Origin: Calycina herbarum
Lineage: Eukaryota > Ascomycota > Leotiomycetes > Helotiales > Pezizellaceae
Assembly (NCBI GenBank): GCA_001414485.1
Contig: LLEY01000036.1
Location: 310,001-374,000, forward strand
Direction of reading: 5' to 3'
DNA: 64,000 nucleotides
A model generated the notes under the pieces. That model was not told where the DNA came from and made no database searches. It saw only the letters and a list, made by a program, of their open reading frames with translations. Within the stretch, counting starts at the first letter, position 1; each line of letters opens with the position of its first letter. Below, in pieces: positions 22,451 through 34,871 of the stretch. Made by a program: the position numbers and the translations under genes.

Positions 22451-22930
22451 TTAGTTCGATTGACGTCGACTGTATCGAGATTGATCGAATGAGCTGGCAT
22501 ACGCCCTCAAGGCCTTCCTCGACTCATCCGACAATTGTTGTGGTTCTGATACCGAGGAGGTGCTCTGCATGGAGAAGAGGCTCGATTGGGAACTCGATGG
22601 GGTCAAGACTGGCTTGGTGTTGTACTGTGGTGAGGTTTGTGGCCGCGAGGGTTGGTAGAAGGTGGAAGTGCGTGGAGAGGGTGTGGTGCCATATGGCTGC
22701 GGGTTGTTGAAGTTGTAGGCAGGCTCGAGGTGGAATCCCTTATGGGAAGATCGTGATGGCCAGGAAAAGGCGCCTCGTGGTGAGCAGGGAGACGATGCTG
22801 TCGATCCAGCACTCGATGAAGCAACCTCGTACTCGGCCAATCGACACGATTCTGAGCAGTACACTCTGCCATCCGTTTGTTTATCACACGCAAGACAGAA
22901 GTCTGGGGACCAATCCATAGCAGTTGCCAT
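22451..22930 (-). CDS. ecl1: Ecl1-family lifespan/stress regulatory factor (159 aa)
   Basis: Small regulator of the Ecl1 family, known in fission yeast to extend chronological lifespan and respond to nutrient or zinc limitation. The N-terminus holds the family signature MDWSPDFCLACDKQTDGRVY, then CSESCRLAEYE. The two CxxC-type pairs are presumed to bind zinc. The rest is Ser/Pro-rich and disordered, with an SDESRKALRAYASSFDQ helix near the end. I chose ATG at 22930 (MATAMDW, context CACAATGG). An in-frame ATG at 22990 would add 20 residues not typical of the family. Intronless. The gene stands alone in a very gene-poor stretch and has overlapping upstream ORFs. Confidence 0.88.
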   Translation of the reverse strand: MATAMDWSPDFCLACDKQTDGRVYCSESCRLAEYEVASSSAGSTASSPCSPRGAFSWPSRSSHKGFHLEPAYNFNNPQPYGTTPSPRTSTFYQPSRPQTSPQYNTKPVLTPSSSQSSLFSMQSTSSVSEPQQLSDESRKALRAYASSFDQSRYSRRQSN

Positions 22931-23127
22931 TGTGAAGGCGTTGAAGTGAGGGGTGGTGTTTTCGAGGTGTGTTGAAGGAGGAATGGGCAACTTTGTTCCC
23001 CAGGGCGGATGAGAAGCCTTTTATGTCGTCTCGAACGAAGCCTTGAAGTTTGCTTGTGCAAGAATAGTTGTACACGAATCTCGGTGTGTTCAGGGACTGT
23101 GTGACTCAGAAGCGGAGCCTGGTGCAA
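22931..23127 (-). promoter_or_regulatory. Overlapping upstream ORFs before the Ecl1-type gene
   Basis: Reading leftward, an ATG at 23127 opens a 174-codon frame ending at 22603, and an ATG at 23075 opens a 63-codon frame ending at 22884. Both overlap the main start at 22930 in the other two frames. If the transcript begins upstream of 23127, ribosomes would have to bypass both, which implies translational control. The transcript start is unknown. Confidence 0.4.
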
Positions 23128-23284
23128 AGAGGTTGTGAAAAAGCTGGGTCAGAAGGTGCAAGGCGGCTATCTGACTTTGAATAAAAAGGCGAACGATGGT
23201 GAAGAAGGTGGAAGTGATGAGGCGATGGTTGGTGGGAGTGAAGATGATGAAGTAGAGAAGAAGAATGGTATCATAGGTCCCGTT

Positions 23285-23311
23285 GACTATTTGGACTATT
23301 TGGACTATTTG
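23285..23311. repeat. Three perfect tandem copies of a 9-mer
   Basis: GACTATTTG is repeated three times head to tail. Confidence 0.9.
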
Positions 23312-24250
23312 AATGGGTGTGCTTGAAGGGCCGAGTGAAATGGTGAGGTGAATGAGGAGGTGCTATTGTGGGTTTTCGAGAGATCATATAGAACTGGAGT
23401 CGACGGGGGGGTTTTGGTTCTTGGCTGGTCCTGTCCCTGGTCTGCAGGTTTTTGCAAGGAAGAGCCCTCAGAGGGCAAGCTAACGTGTTTAGGACTGGTG
23501 TGGAATACAAGTAGTGAAATGGTCTAACCCGAGTGGGTAAGGGGTGTGGAGAAGTGATGCACCCCTGTTGGTGTGACTTTACAAAATGTGGCTTGCTGCA
23601 GAAGTCTTTCCAAGGCTCTCACGAGTCCATTGGGGCGGCGTTCGGTGTCTTTGGTGAAGACATTTCCCAAGAGATTGATCACCTGCCTCAGGTCTTACAA
23701 GTCCCATCATCTACTTGTAGCCAGGACTAGTTGCCTACTAACCAGACTTAGACTGGCACGTCGCATGGAAAATGAACGAGTACGGCTACGGTGACCACGG
23801 ACAAGAAGCGAGATATTTCTGGAGTACACAGCAAGCGCCTTTGGCGGCTTCAGCAGTGATTTCTCGGGATCGATTATTTGATTTCTCGACTGCGACGCTG
23901 GCACGCTGGCACGCTGCTTTCAGTTACTCTCCAAACACCTCAGCCTTCGAACAAGGAAGCGACTCTCCGACTCTCCGACCACAGCCTGCCCTGCAAGAGC
24001 AGCGAGCGAAGGCAGCGTAACGCGGCCATTTCTGCACGATCCTGCCTCTGCCGTTGCTTCCCCACTCTAATTCCCTCATCTCTCCTATCCAGTCCATTGC
24101 TCGATCCCTTTCCCAAGTTAAAGCAGCGGACGTGGGGTGTTTTGGACGAGACAAGGGGCTCCTGCTGCACCTTCGAGGATGTTGCATTGGTTTGAATATG
24201 CTCGCCCTGGTCTGGACTGCTGGCTGGCAGCCTTCGCTACTCACGATAGA

Positions 24251-24430
24251 CAATAAAAGCGGCAGCAAATACCAGTAGCTTTCGTTGTTCTAACCATTCA
24301 GAATAATTTGGCGTATTAACCGAGACTTTTGGAACAATTGAAGCCGAGTGTTCCAAGTATTTCGGTTATTTTTATAAATCATTCTAAATGGTTAGAACCA
24401 CGAAAGCTATTCTTTGCCGCTCTTGTTGAC
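24251..24430. repeat. MITE (GCGGCAG family), full-length copy
   Basis: The left end CAATAAAAGCGGCAGCAAAT faces a right end with TTTGCCGCTCTTGTTG. The sub-terminal pair AGCTTTCGTTGTTCTAACCA and TGGTTAGAACCACGAAAGCT is almost a perfect inverted match, so the whole unit can fold as a long hairpin. No coding sequence. Confidence 0.85.
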
Positions 24431-27400
24431 ACTACTGGTCATATTCAGGGTCTATCGGTGTGGTGGTGACACTCCTGCGTCGTGGGCGTCGTCCAGCAGG
24501 TCACGTCCCTGAATCTCTGGCTTGAGCGATGGAATGTACAAGGTATCTTTTGTCTCTCCTGAACAAGGCCTGTATCACAGCCATTTGAACCATTTCTGGG
24601 GAAGTACGAGGAGGCTACGACAAATCCATCGCAGCAGGCGCTAGCAACAAAACACCCAATTTTGGCTCTCTACTCTGTAAATGGGACACAGAAACATCTT
24701 GACCTCTTGCTAGCCAATCATCAACGACCAGAGCTCGTCATCTGCAAGGACTTGAGGAGAGACCCTTGAACCTGGAAGGCATCGCCAACTAGCGTCTTAT
24801 TTCCCATAATCCTGGTTTCCCCCCCTCACCAAGGCTAGCTTTCCCCAGCACTTGTTTGGGGACATCTTTGCAAGTGCAGAGTGCAGTTGCATTCAACCAC
24901 CACCTCAACGACTCCTCCTATCATCCGATGCTCTGCTCAATGACATGATGATTGGCGCCATTTGTATTGAAAGAAAGAAGCATTGCAGCACACCCTCTTT
25001 TTCTTTACCGAAAGAGAGAAAAAGATACGGCGCCGAAGTCCGACTCCGACTCCTCCTCGCCATTACCTGCCCACTCGCTCTCATTGGGGCAGGCTGAGAC
25101 GCCCTTCAGTGTCCAAGGTCGTGTCGTCTCAGGCTTTCAGCCCAGTGAACGGCCTGCACCTTTAAAGTGGCAAGCTGGCGGTGGCAGCGTGTCATCTCAC
25201 TTCAGAGTGCTGACTGGATCACGAGAAAGTACGCCCTCAAACCACCACACCACTTTAAGCAGCGTCCATTCCTAACTGCTTCTGGTTCTCCTCGCAGATG
25301 GGCGCTGATCTTCCCCTCACCAGTCGCGCCACGACCAGGATGCCGTGATGTAGGACGAGGTGCTATCATTTCATACGCTAGAGAGCAGACAACCCTAAAC
25401 TGCCTCTATTTGACGATGTGTATTCGACGTACGTATTCGACGCCCGACACTTTGTCCTGGTAGGTCTGGTAATTGGTTCAATTTCCTTCCACTCGGACAT
25501 TGGACGGTTGTCAAGAATACTTGGCTCCATTGAATATATCAAAAAGCTCTCATATTTACACCCCTAACCTAAAAGATGACAGCAACGCAACCACCAAAGA
25601 TTACTTTGGATAACCGGTATGCAGGCACCGTTCATATGAGGAAGGTTTTAACTAGGCCCGCAGATTCCGCACGGCAGTTACTGCGTACACTCCACCAGGT
25701 GTGTATTGCCTCCACCATTGAAGCACGTTTCATGGTTGAGTTGATGGAGCAATTTTGATCGTCATAAACCGCGCGCGCTCGTATCCACCCCATATCCGGG
25801 GTATTTTGGGGGGAGGGCGTATCGTGTTCAATGCACATGCTCCAACCTTTCAAAAACCCCGAGATATTTTCAAGAGACGCTGAGACAGTTCTCATGCTTG
25901 CGTCCTGATATAGAAGCCATCTTTAGAAAATCGTTTGCCGCCCGCCGAAAATGTTACTGCGCATATACTTAATCGAGGCGAGCAAACCCTCGACCTCAAG
26001 AACCCCAGTACATTTTACAGCGGCCAGCCGCGGCAAGGCTTTTATTCAGAACCCAGTCTCGCCACAAAACATATTGTACACTAAATGTTCATGCAATTTA
26101 AAGCCATGTTTGTCAAGTTATCCCGAAGATGTGTAGGCGGATTCTAGAAACTATTGGACCAGCTGTTTGAAGGGCAATTTGGCGCAGCAGCAGCCGGATT
26201 TTATGCAACGGGATGATCAACAGTTGAGACACTTTCCACCAAAACAGAGCGAGCAATGAAGACGAGGCAGCCACACAGCCTCCGTTCGTTTGGAAGAACG
26301 GGTGGTGCGTGTTGCTGGACTTGGGAACGACCTCCTCTTTTGTTTTTTGCAAGCGTTGAAGGCTTGAAGCGTCCTGTTAATTTTCTGCACATCAATATAA
26401 ACATCCAAGTAAATATCAGTATATTTTGATTCTCTCTTACCATCTCCTTCTCCATCCGTTTCGATGGCTTTCCCTCGGCAGGAACCGAGTATTAATTCCT
26501 ACCGAGTATTAATTACTGCGCTGGGTGAAATCCAACATCGAACTGCCAAGCCGCATATTCATATTTCCAATTTATTTCCTTATCAACACACTTTATTCGA
26601 GGCGGCTATTTCAAACGCTGGGAAGCTCATGCTAGTCAGCATAAGCATTTTTTGCAAGAGGTTTTTATATGCCATCCCCACATATAGTGAGATGCGTGGG
26701 GGCAAAATATACTTGATTTGCGGTACTGCCAGAACTATGTCTTCAAATCCGGATGAATACTCCGTACCGCCCCAAGCGTTTCAATGCTTTTTCGGTTCGG
26801 ATTTCCAATCCGTATGGGAATGGGAAAAGAAGTCTTGGGTTGGAGTAGTAATCGGGATTTTTGACGTCCTTCTTCGGTTCACGGCAAGCTTATTTTCCTA
26901 CAGAGTCTCAGCCCGTTCGGCCTCTTTAGGAGATCGGATTCCCTCGTTGCCGTGTTGTGGACACCGGATGAGCTGAGCTTCTCTCAATCGAGTCTCTTCC
27001 TCGTATGAAAGTCGTATCAGATCACCAGGCTTCTGCCCGGGGGGTCTTGAAAGAGTTGCAACCTTCTTACTGTTTCGGCGACTCCATCTGGAAGAAATAT
27101 TTCAAAATTTACGCCCATGGTTTTTTAACTTCAGCTTGCCGCCAGCCAGCCTATCTCGAATCAAAAAGCAAGCACGAGGTTGTATGTCTGCATGATTCAT
27201 TTTGGTAGCATCACACGCTCGTGGGGTTCAGATTCACGACTCATGGTGCATTAGGGGTCTGGAAAAGGGGGATGGTGATGTACATAGCTACGTACCGTTG
27301 GACGACTTTACCCTATCTATCTCTCGTTCATGTCTACTCGGTCGCATTGGGTTGTTGACTAGCTAGTCGCTGGTTCGCAATGCAATGCCAATACAACTCA

Positions 27401-27847
27401 ACCCCACCTATTGATACCACAATACCTGTAGACTCCACGATCCTCACTGCGGCCCGTCGTACGTCGCTCGAACTTTAAACTTATAACTGTCGATCTCGGA
27501 CGATAGATTGGATATGGGTGAAAGATCCGCGGCAAGCTCGACAGGAAATATTGGAGAATTTCTGCGGCCTCAAAGAAAGGGAACCCACAATAGATACGGT
27601 CCGCGAATTTGATATCGTGGTTTATCTCTCAGGTCTCCACAGAAAACGCACGCTTTCAAGTTCAAACATGCGCAGTACTCTTTTTTCCCCACATCTTGGA
27701 ACTTTTGCAACTTGATCACCACTTGATCATCCACTTCCCGCACGATGGTCCCCTCCTTAATGCTGTGCCACATGGACATAACGCCTCTTCGGTGTTTGCT
27801 TCCCGCTTTGCACCTGACTTTTCAGCATTCCTATCCCGCAATGGAAG

Positions 27848-27971
27848 ATAAAAGCGGCAATACCTTAACAAATTCTAACCAAGTTCATAACAATTTCGAA
27901 TAATAACCGAGGCATTTTGGAGCAATCATCTCCAATTGCAGAACTGCTTTCTATATACTGCCGCTTTTATT
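27848..27971. repeat. MITE (GCGGCAG family), short copy
   Basis: The left end GATAAAAGCGGCAATACC and right end ACTGCCGCTTTTATTC enclose about 90 bp. The core keeps AATAACCGAGGCATTTTGGA-like sequence shared with the copy at 24251-24430, showing common descent. Confidence 0.8.
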
Positions 27972-30395
27972 CTCCCTCACGAACCTGTCTCACTCGTTTA
28001 TTTTCTTCTCCGCACATCTTGGTCTGAAAAGAACTGGTGGTGTGTTCGCTTCTGCAAGCACACAGACCTCAATATAATGAAGATCGAGTCGCCAATCTGA
28101 GGAAATAAATGAAGGCAATGATCTAATTGGCTCACGACTCCATGATTGTCCGTGATGGGCCTCCTGCATGAAATCAAAGAATTACAGGCATACAATTGGA
28201 TCGTGCAATACACAAGGGTTTGCATCTCGGCCTGCTTCTGCATGCGTTTTGGAAGGAGTGCTCTGAGTCGCTGGCTCCTAACTCCAGACCCACTACAAAC
28301 CCCGCTCTCCTTAGAGATTTGAACACCAACCGAAGCATTTACAACCCCCACGTTTTCCCGTTCCCGTTCCCGCCGTTTTATCCTTTCTTCGTCTCGCTGT
28401 TGGTTGGCTTCGAAGATTTGGGCTGACCTGAATATAATTATCTGCTGCTATAGTGTTTAATATATGCATATGTATAAAGTATTATGGTTCGATGGCACAA
28501 TTGACGTATGGCGTTTTCGAGACGGGCCTTATGACGCCTATTATTACTCCTTGGCAAAACCTGTTGCTGCTTTTCTATCATCTTGTTTCGAGATAAGAGA
28601 GTGGTTGACGACGACGATAGCTTCATTTCCTTTGCAGTGACCAGTCGGTCCTTTAGCCAAGAGCTCGACTTGATCGATCATCGATATGACCCCTCATTGT
28701 GTCAAATACAAGCGAAGCATTTTTAGGCCCACGGCTGGCGAACTCAGCGAGGGTATTTCAACTCTCAAACAAGTACTGCCTTGACTCTCTATCAGGAAGC
28801 GGTTTTCCTCTGCTAGTATTCTCAAGGTCGTCGCTGATATGATAAATTACCCTCGAATCCGGCATGTACAACGAGCAAAAGTACTCGTGTACCCCCAACT
28901 TATGTCCAAACTTTCGGTTACCACATCCTCGATTACCTGGTTCACGATGTCTCGTCATGACGTTGCGGTTGCTCCATTTCGATGCAGCATTCAAATGTTG
29001 CCCCTCCCCCTATCTTTCGAGAGAAAAAAAAATCCTGGCTCGCCGCTGCAACAACGGACATTGAGAGTGAAAAGAGGGTGTGCTCCATAGCCGTTCTCGT
29101 GGACCCTGCGAACGGCATTCAAAGATTCAACCCCTTGCCCTTCCCTTCACTAACCGAAATACCCTGAGGGTTGGGAAAAGGGTTGTGGATTACACAATGA
29201 ACACAGCAGATGATTGATATGTTTTCACAGCAAGATGGCATCATATGGTGTAAAAATGTCGTAGGAACTCGGTCGAGATGGTGTGAAGAAGCCAGGATTC
29301 ATGATCAAATTCATACACACTATTGCATCTTATCTTTTAGACTTTGGCATATGGAGACAACTCCACCATGAGGGGTTTGGAAACCAGGAGCCTATCTCCG
29401 TGCGCTAGGTGGCTGCAGGGTCTTCAGGAACGGGTCTTCCCTCTGCTCTCGTTTTTCCCAGGGGGCAATCAACCAACTCCACAAAATCCGGTTTTCTATC
29501 AAAAGATCAAAACGTTTTCCCCCTTCGCAACTCGGGCCAAATGGAGTTTAACCTCCAAGCTTCTTTAACGCAATCGTTAGCCGAAGAACCAGTAAGTACG
29601 GCCCGTTCCTTGGTCTGATATTTTTCTGATAGCACAGAGTATCGTCAATTATGAGAGTGCTCCGTATTTTTCAAAGGTTGGCCAACATCTCTCATTTCTT
29701 TGGCGACGCATGATTAATAATGCCAGGTTCTTAGAGGGTAGCAGTTGCGTTTCTCGACCTGACCTGTCACTCCCCGCATTTTCCCCCGGTATCCAGTCAC
29801 ATTTAACGTCCTGTACAACAGGTGCCCATGCTTGTTTGGGGCCCCTCGATTCGTCACGGTTAGTTGGCCGTGTACGAGGGCTGCACTCCTATGGAGGAAG
29901 GGTTTATTGATTCGTCGCAAGGTGATAGGAACTAAGTATGCCAACCTTTTCGTACCATCGTCGCTGCTTTGAAGCCTTTTCCGTGAAGTTATTGCCTTGC
30001 CACCCCCTTTCTCGAAGCAACTCCAAGCGGAGAGGACATATGAAGTCGCACAAGCAGACGTGGTGTAGGAATGTGGAGGTTTGGAGTCCTGGATGCACAG
30101 ATTTCATGTTGTTTTCAGGTACCGGGCACGGGAAAGCCGGTCCAGGAATAGGATAACTGTATCTCGTCCTCTTTGATCAACGTCGTCTCCAATTCCTCCT
30201 TCGAGCTCGAAACTGTGGGAAAAGGGGGTAGTAGAGCCGAGCAAAGTCCTGCTGTATGGCACATCGAGCTGCCAGTCTGTTCTTTCTTGGATGGAGGAAC
30301 AGCTGGCTGCAGAAGCTTGCAGAAAGGAGAACAGGTGGCGATGTCAATCCCCTGTCAGCTTTATGCCCCTCCAACCCTCCAACTCTTCAACCCCT

Positions 30396-30468
30396 GAGGA
30401 ACAATAAAAGCGGCAGTAAATGTCACGAATTGAAGTAGAACTACTTACTGCCGCTTTTATTGTTCCTC
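30396..30468. repeat. MITE-derived perfect hairpin, 24-bp arms
   Basis: Arms 30396-30419 and 30445-30468 are perfect reverse complements and contain AATAAAAGCGGCAGTAA and its complement. The loop is 25 bp. The core of longer copies is missing, so this is an internally deleted copy or a terminal-repeat-only derivative. Confidence 0.9.
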
Positions 30469-31003
30469 CGAGAGTGCTTACTTGCTTTGAAGGATCCCGA
30501 TCTGGTGCTACACAAGTTGGGAGGTTGTCTTGAAAGCAAGTAACCTTATAATCCTTACCAAAGGATGATTACATGCGCTCCTCCATAAAATACTCCGTAC
30601 TCGGTACGTGATGACAATAACGGCATTACCGGTTGAAATTCGCAAAAAGGCAATGTTTTTCATGATGTTCCTCTCCTCAGATTAGTAATGGGGAGACGAA
30701 AAGAGCAAGTGAAAAAGTTTGTGGTGGCCTTGGATTGGAGGAGATATTCCCCGCGAATATCTTCCCAGATCCTGCGCCATCCGTCAGCCATTCTTTCCAA
30801 TTGCTTGGTATTGAGAACCAACAAACGGGATGGACTTGACGAAACGCCAACCACGACAGCCTGAGAATGTCTTTCCCTCTTGTGGCACTTCTGTGCGACC
30901 TTTCTCTGCACTCTACACTCTACACTGCGTCGGTCGAGTTCGGGAGAAAGACCCGGGCGTGCAAGAGGGGATACAGTTATCTCTGACAAAGGGTCTGGAA
31001 GAG

Positions 31004-31038
31004 TGGTGCGTGGTGTGTGGTGCGTGGTGCGTGGTGCT
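31004..31038. repeat. Heptamer tandem repeat
   Basis: Five units of TGGTGCG, two with single changes (TGGTGTG, TGGTGCT). Confidence 0.85.
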
Positions 31039-34000
31039 CGGTGGCGAGAATAGGGAATAGGGGGTGTGCAAGGCAGGAAATGGCATTTTCCCTATCTATG
31101 ATCTATCATACTGAATGCGGTGCGACACATTGAGAAGCAAGTGCTCTACGGACACACAGCGATATTGCCACTCCTCCCGCAATGTTCCGTGCAACATGCA
31201 ACACCATCGTCAGTTGAATTTTACCCCGCATCTCTTCACCATCGTTGTCTGGTGCCAGGCTGTTGGCCAGCTTCGACTCGAGTACTCGAGTACCGCATCT
31301 CGAGTGGTCTGATCTTCCTGTTAATTCTCCGTTTCGTTGCTTCAGAACTCCTGCCTCTTCCGTACCACCATCCCGTCTACCATCGTATCGCACCGCACAC
31401 TTTCGGAGCAATTCTTATTTCCCAGTCAAAGGAATGGCGAGTCTGCAACGGGCATCATTCAACCACACCATTGGGAGGAATTTATGCGCGTCGAGTCCTT
31501 CTCATCACACCTATCCCGTCTCCGGGTTGATATTTTCATGGGATTATTGATTATTGAAAACGGTGCACCTTTGGATCATACGCACTTTTTTCTCCTACCC
31601 GTCGTTCGGCATGCCGAGAGTGTGTGTGTAACGCAAGGCCGTTGCGCTCGGCATATTCTCATCATCACTCTATTATTACGTTTCCACGCGGTCGTTGTTT
31701 CTTGGGCCAATCCTCAAACAGATGGAGGCCCTCGATGCGTAAGAATTGGTGGCTGAGGACCAGTCACGCCTCGCCTCACTGCGAGCTGGTGGTCTGGTAT
31801 CACGGTTTCATTCGGGATGAAATAATTGTTGGTGATATTTCGGTGATTATATTACGACAATCCCTTTCTATTTGGAAACATTCGCAAACCCGCCATTCTG
31901 GTCTTGACGAGTTTCCACATAAGCTGGGAAGGGTCCGAGCCTTGAGGGCTGAGAGAAATTCGGGAGGGAAGAGGGCTATTGGCGGATATAGAGGAGAGGG
32001 GCTGACTGTGCCATATTTTCCAACATCTCACTGCCTCGCTCGTCTTACGGCGGGGTACATACTATCATACCTACCCCAGTCTGACTGACATTCGTCAATC
32101 AGAGGTAATACAAGCGGCTGGCGCGGCGAATAATCAGGCACGGCGCGGACATGAGAGGTTCATCACATCATCTCTGGATTCAATTGGCTACGTAAAGCAC
32201 GCCGAGTATTGTGTTACCGTTGGTTGGATAACTTACGGCACATGGCGGGCACTTCCATGTGGAAAGAAGCAGGCACGAGGTCTGTCTTACCAAGTGGAAG
32301 GGCCCGGAAAAGGGACCAGAGTTTGGTAAATGGCTGTCTCATCTGCAGGTCATGAAGTTGTTGGAAATTGTTCCTTTTTCTTCTTACTTCCCCCTACCGG
32401 CTATGGTGCTTTTACGAGGTGCTCGCCGACCGCCTTCACCGATATGATTTGGTGGTCTTTGGTGTGTAGGTTTAGGGTTTTGGCGTGGGTTGTGGCGAGA
32501 TATGGCGGTAAACAGCTTTTGAGATTTGACATTGCGATTTGGACACATGATCGTGAAAGCGGCTGGCTGTCTGACTCCTTCCTCAGTTATCTATTGAAGT
32601 CTGAAGATAGGATGATCTCTTTCTTCAAGCAGCTTTGGATTTATCCATATTCAGGCACTCGCTCTGTGGTGGGAGAACGGCATTCAGCTGCACAGCATGA
32701 TGTTGTGTACGTTAACAGCAGAGGCGTTCACTTTGGGAAACGGCTGTACTTTTTTATTCCTTTGTTGGGAATCTTTACCCGTTGTTCCCGATATGTTGCC
32801 CATGCAAAAGTGGAAACTATCATCTATTCTGGGGCGCAAGAGCTTCGGTTGAACATTCCGCGTACCCCTATTTCTTAATACTCTAGTAATTCTAGGACAA
32901 CCTAACCCAGAGTATCTGGAAGAATTAAGAATCCAGAGGTTTGTAGACCTCCTCGAACAATAACAAAGGTGTACATGGAACCGAAGCTCTTACAACCTCC
33001 TGGAGAGATCGAGAAAGTACACACCACTCACGCAACGACTTAACCTATGTCAGGTTGTTTTGATCATGCCCTAAAATGAGTTGAGAACAGTTCTCAGTAT
33101 ATTTGTGGCGGAGGCACGGAACTGTCGCTCACAATACTCTCACATCAGATCACCATTAACCAAGATTACTCCCAACTGCGTCCTTACGGCACTGAGACTC
33201 CATTTAAGCATCAACCCCTATGTCAAAGAAACCAAGACGTTGGAGTAATGAAGTTGTGAGCACCATTTCCCATCACGCATAAGCATTGTTGGTGGCTTAT
33301 CGCATCACGTCTTACCAACTTTCCCATTAAGTTGTTTCTTGGGTGCTGGGAATTTCCCTCAAGTTTGATCTGGGACCTCTTCTGCGGCCTGCAAGAGAAT
33401 GGCAAGGAATTGTTGGCATTGTTGGTATTGTTGCTGTCGGAATTTCGGATCGTAATACGAGTGAGTGTTATTGGATGTTGGTAAGCCACCAACCGATGTT
33501 TTTATGGGGTTTTCCTTTTATCGGAATGACTGGCATAAAAATATGCAAGGGTTTGTTATCTTGGGGAAACTCTGTATTTGTCTTCTGTTCTTGGCTTGAT
33601 TTGATAACTTCCTAGAGTTCTTGCGGCTGCCAAGAAAGAGGGGAATCTGCAAGAGTTGATGAATTTTACACTAGGGAGCTAGCGGAAGTACAGCACTTTT
33701 GCTGCGAGTAAGTGTTGGCTCCGGGTTTTAACCTTGGCCACCAATCTGTTGTCTTTTGCTTTTTGGTTCAGGAAGCATTGCAGAATGGGGATTTGCTCTC
33801 TGGGGTTCGGGAATCTGGAAAAGAGATTCGAGAGGCCAATATTGCTTGGATGACAGGAAGAGGCTCCTTGCTGATCTCTCTGTCTCTGATGAATAAAACT
33901 ACTTCCTTGGTCCCAGGTAACTATCTCATCAAGGCGACTACAGGCAAGGGGGAAATTTAGTAGAAAATTCACTGGGGGAATTAAGTTGGGGAAGAACAAC

Positions 34001-34135
34001 AGTTCAGTTGATAGAGGGGAACTAGATGCATTTCAATAATGATATACTTACAACCCGGTGCTTGAGCTTCCACCATGGCTAACTTTACTGACTTTCGTTG
34101 AATATAACACGAGAAGAGTCTTGCGGTGGACAGAA

Positions 34136-34310
34136 AAAGCGGCAGTATCTTTGATAACTTACAATTATCCCAAAGAGTTAGATCAATTTCAAAAAAAACC
34201 CAGATCCTTATAACAAGTACGTTCGATTGACCTAGAATAACCAGGATACGACTAAATTACGAATTCTATAAATACTGAGTCTATCTCCTTTATTGACCGT
34301 CATGCGGGAG
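34136..34310. repeat. MITE (GCGGCAG family), left end only
   Basis: GAAAAAGCGGCAGTAT at the left, followed by a core with TTATCCCAAAGAGTTAGATC similar to sub-terminal parts of other copies. No clear right end, so the right boundary is approximate. Confidence 0.5.
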
Positions 34311-34871
34311 GTTCACTCGGAGATTGGTTCTTCTGAATAACAAAAATGACCTCGATGTTCTGAATTTATCTTCTGACACTGTGTAATTCAATCAGCTCGG
34401 TCCTTAGCCTGGTTGCTTCCAACCATTCCAACTAGTGGCTAGGATGCATTTAGCAGCATTCGCTTTGGGATACAACATTGCCCCTTTATTTTGGGTGAAT
34501 GCATTACTCGCTGACTTGTTGTAATTGGGAATGAGACACTCGCCGACTAGGAATTTTGCACTTACTTGATTTTCAGCTTTGGGACAATGAAATGCTTTCT
34601 GCAACCCCGTATCAATTTCCCATACCAACGCTTCAAGACCAACATCATTCAGCTCTGAGCTCAAAGTATTTCCCAGTGCATTCCCAGAACATAAGAGAAC
34701 ATGAATTGTTACATGCCCAGAAACATCCTTACTTGTCAAATATGAAGGTAAGATTGAGATATTGGTGAATTTTCAGCGGGTTTTACCGCAGCATACTATG
34801 GGAGGAAACCTAATTTCCAACTAACTATCCTCGTTCTGGGCATCAACAACAAGCTCACCATTCCGTAAGGT

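Larger units (their letters stand above)
23128..34871. other. 11.7-kb gene-poor stretch of normal base composition
   Basis: I found no frame with family resemblance or a convincing exon chain on either strand. The longer frames (26464-26976, 31624-32088, 32330-32878) have irregular composition and no domain. Four MITE copies and two short tandem repeats are the only structures seen. It is not RIP-like, unlike the right end of the window. It may hold long UTRs, non-coding RNAs or remote regulatory DNA, or genes I cannot recognise. Confidence 0.5.

Noticed and set aside
22603..23127. 174-codon leftward frame as a separate protein
   Set aside because: Overlaps the Ecl1-type gene out of frame and is Pro/Ser/His-rich, as shadows of Ser-rich frames are. 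Kept only as a possible upstream ORF.
26464..26976. Rightward 170-codon frame
   Set aside because: Open by chance in moderately GC-rich DNA. No domain, no signal peptide, no neighbouring exons.
32330..32878. Rightward 182-codon frame and the neighbouring 31624-32088 frame
   Set aside because: Low-complexity hydrophobic mix without conserved motifs. No supporting splice or promoter signals.
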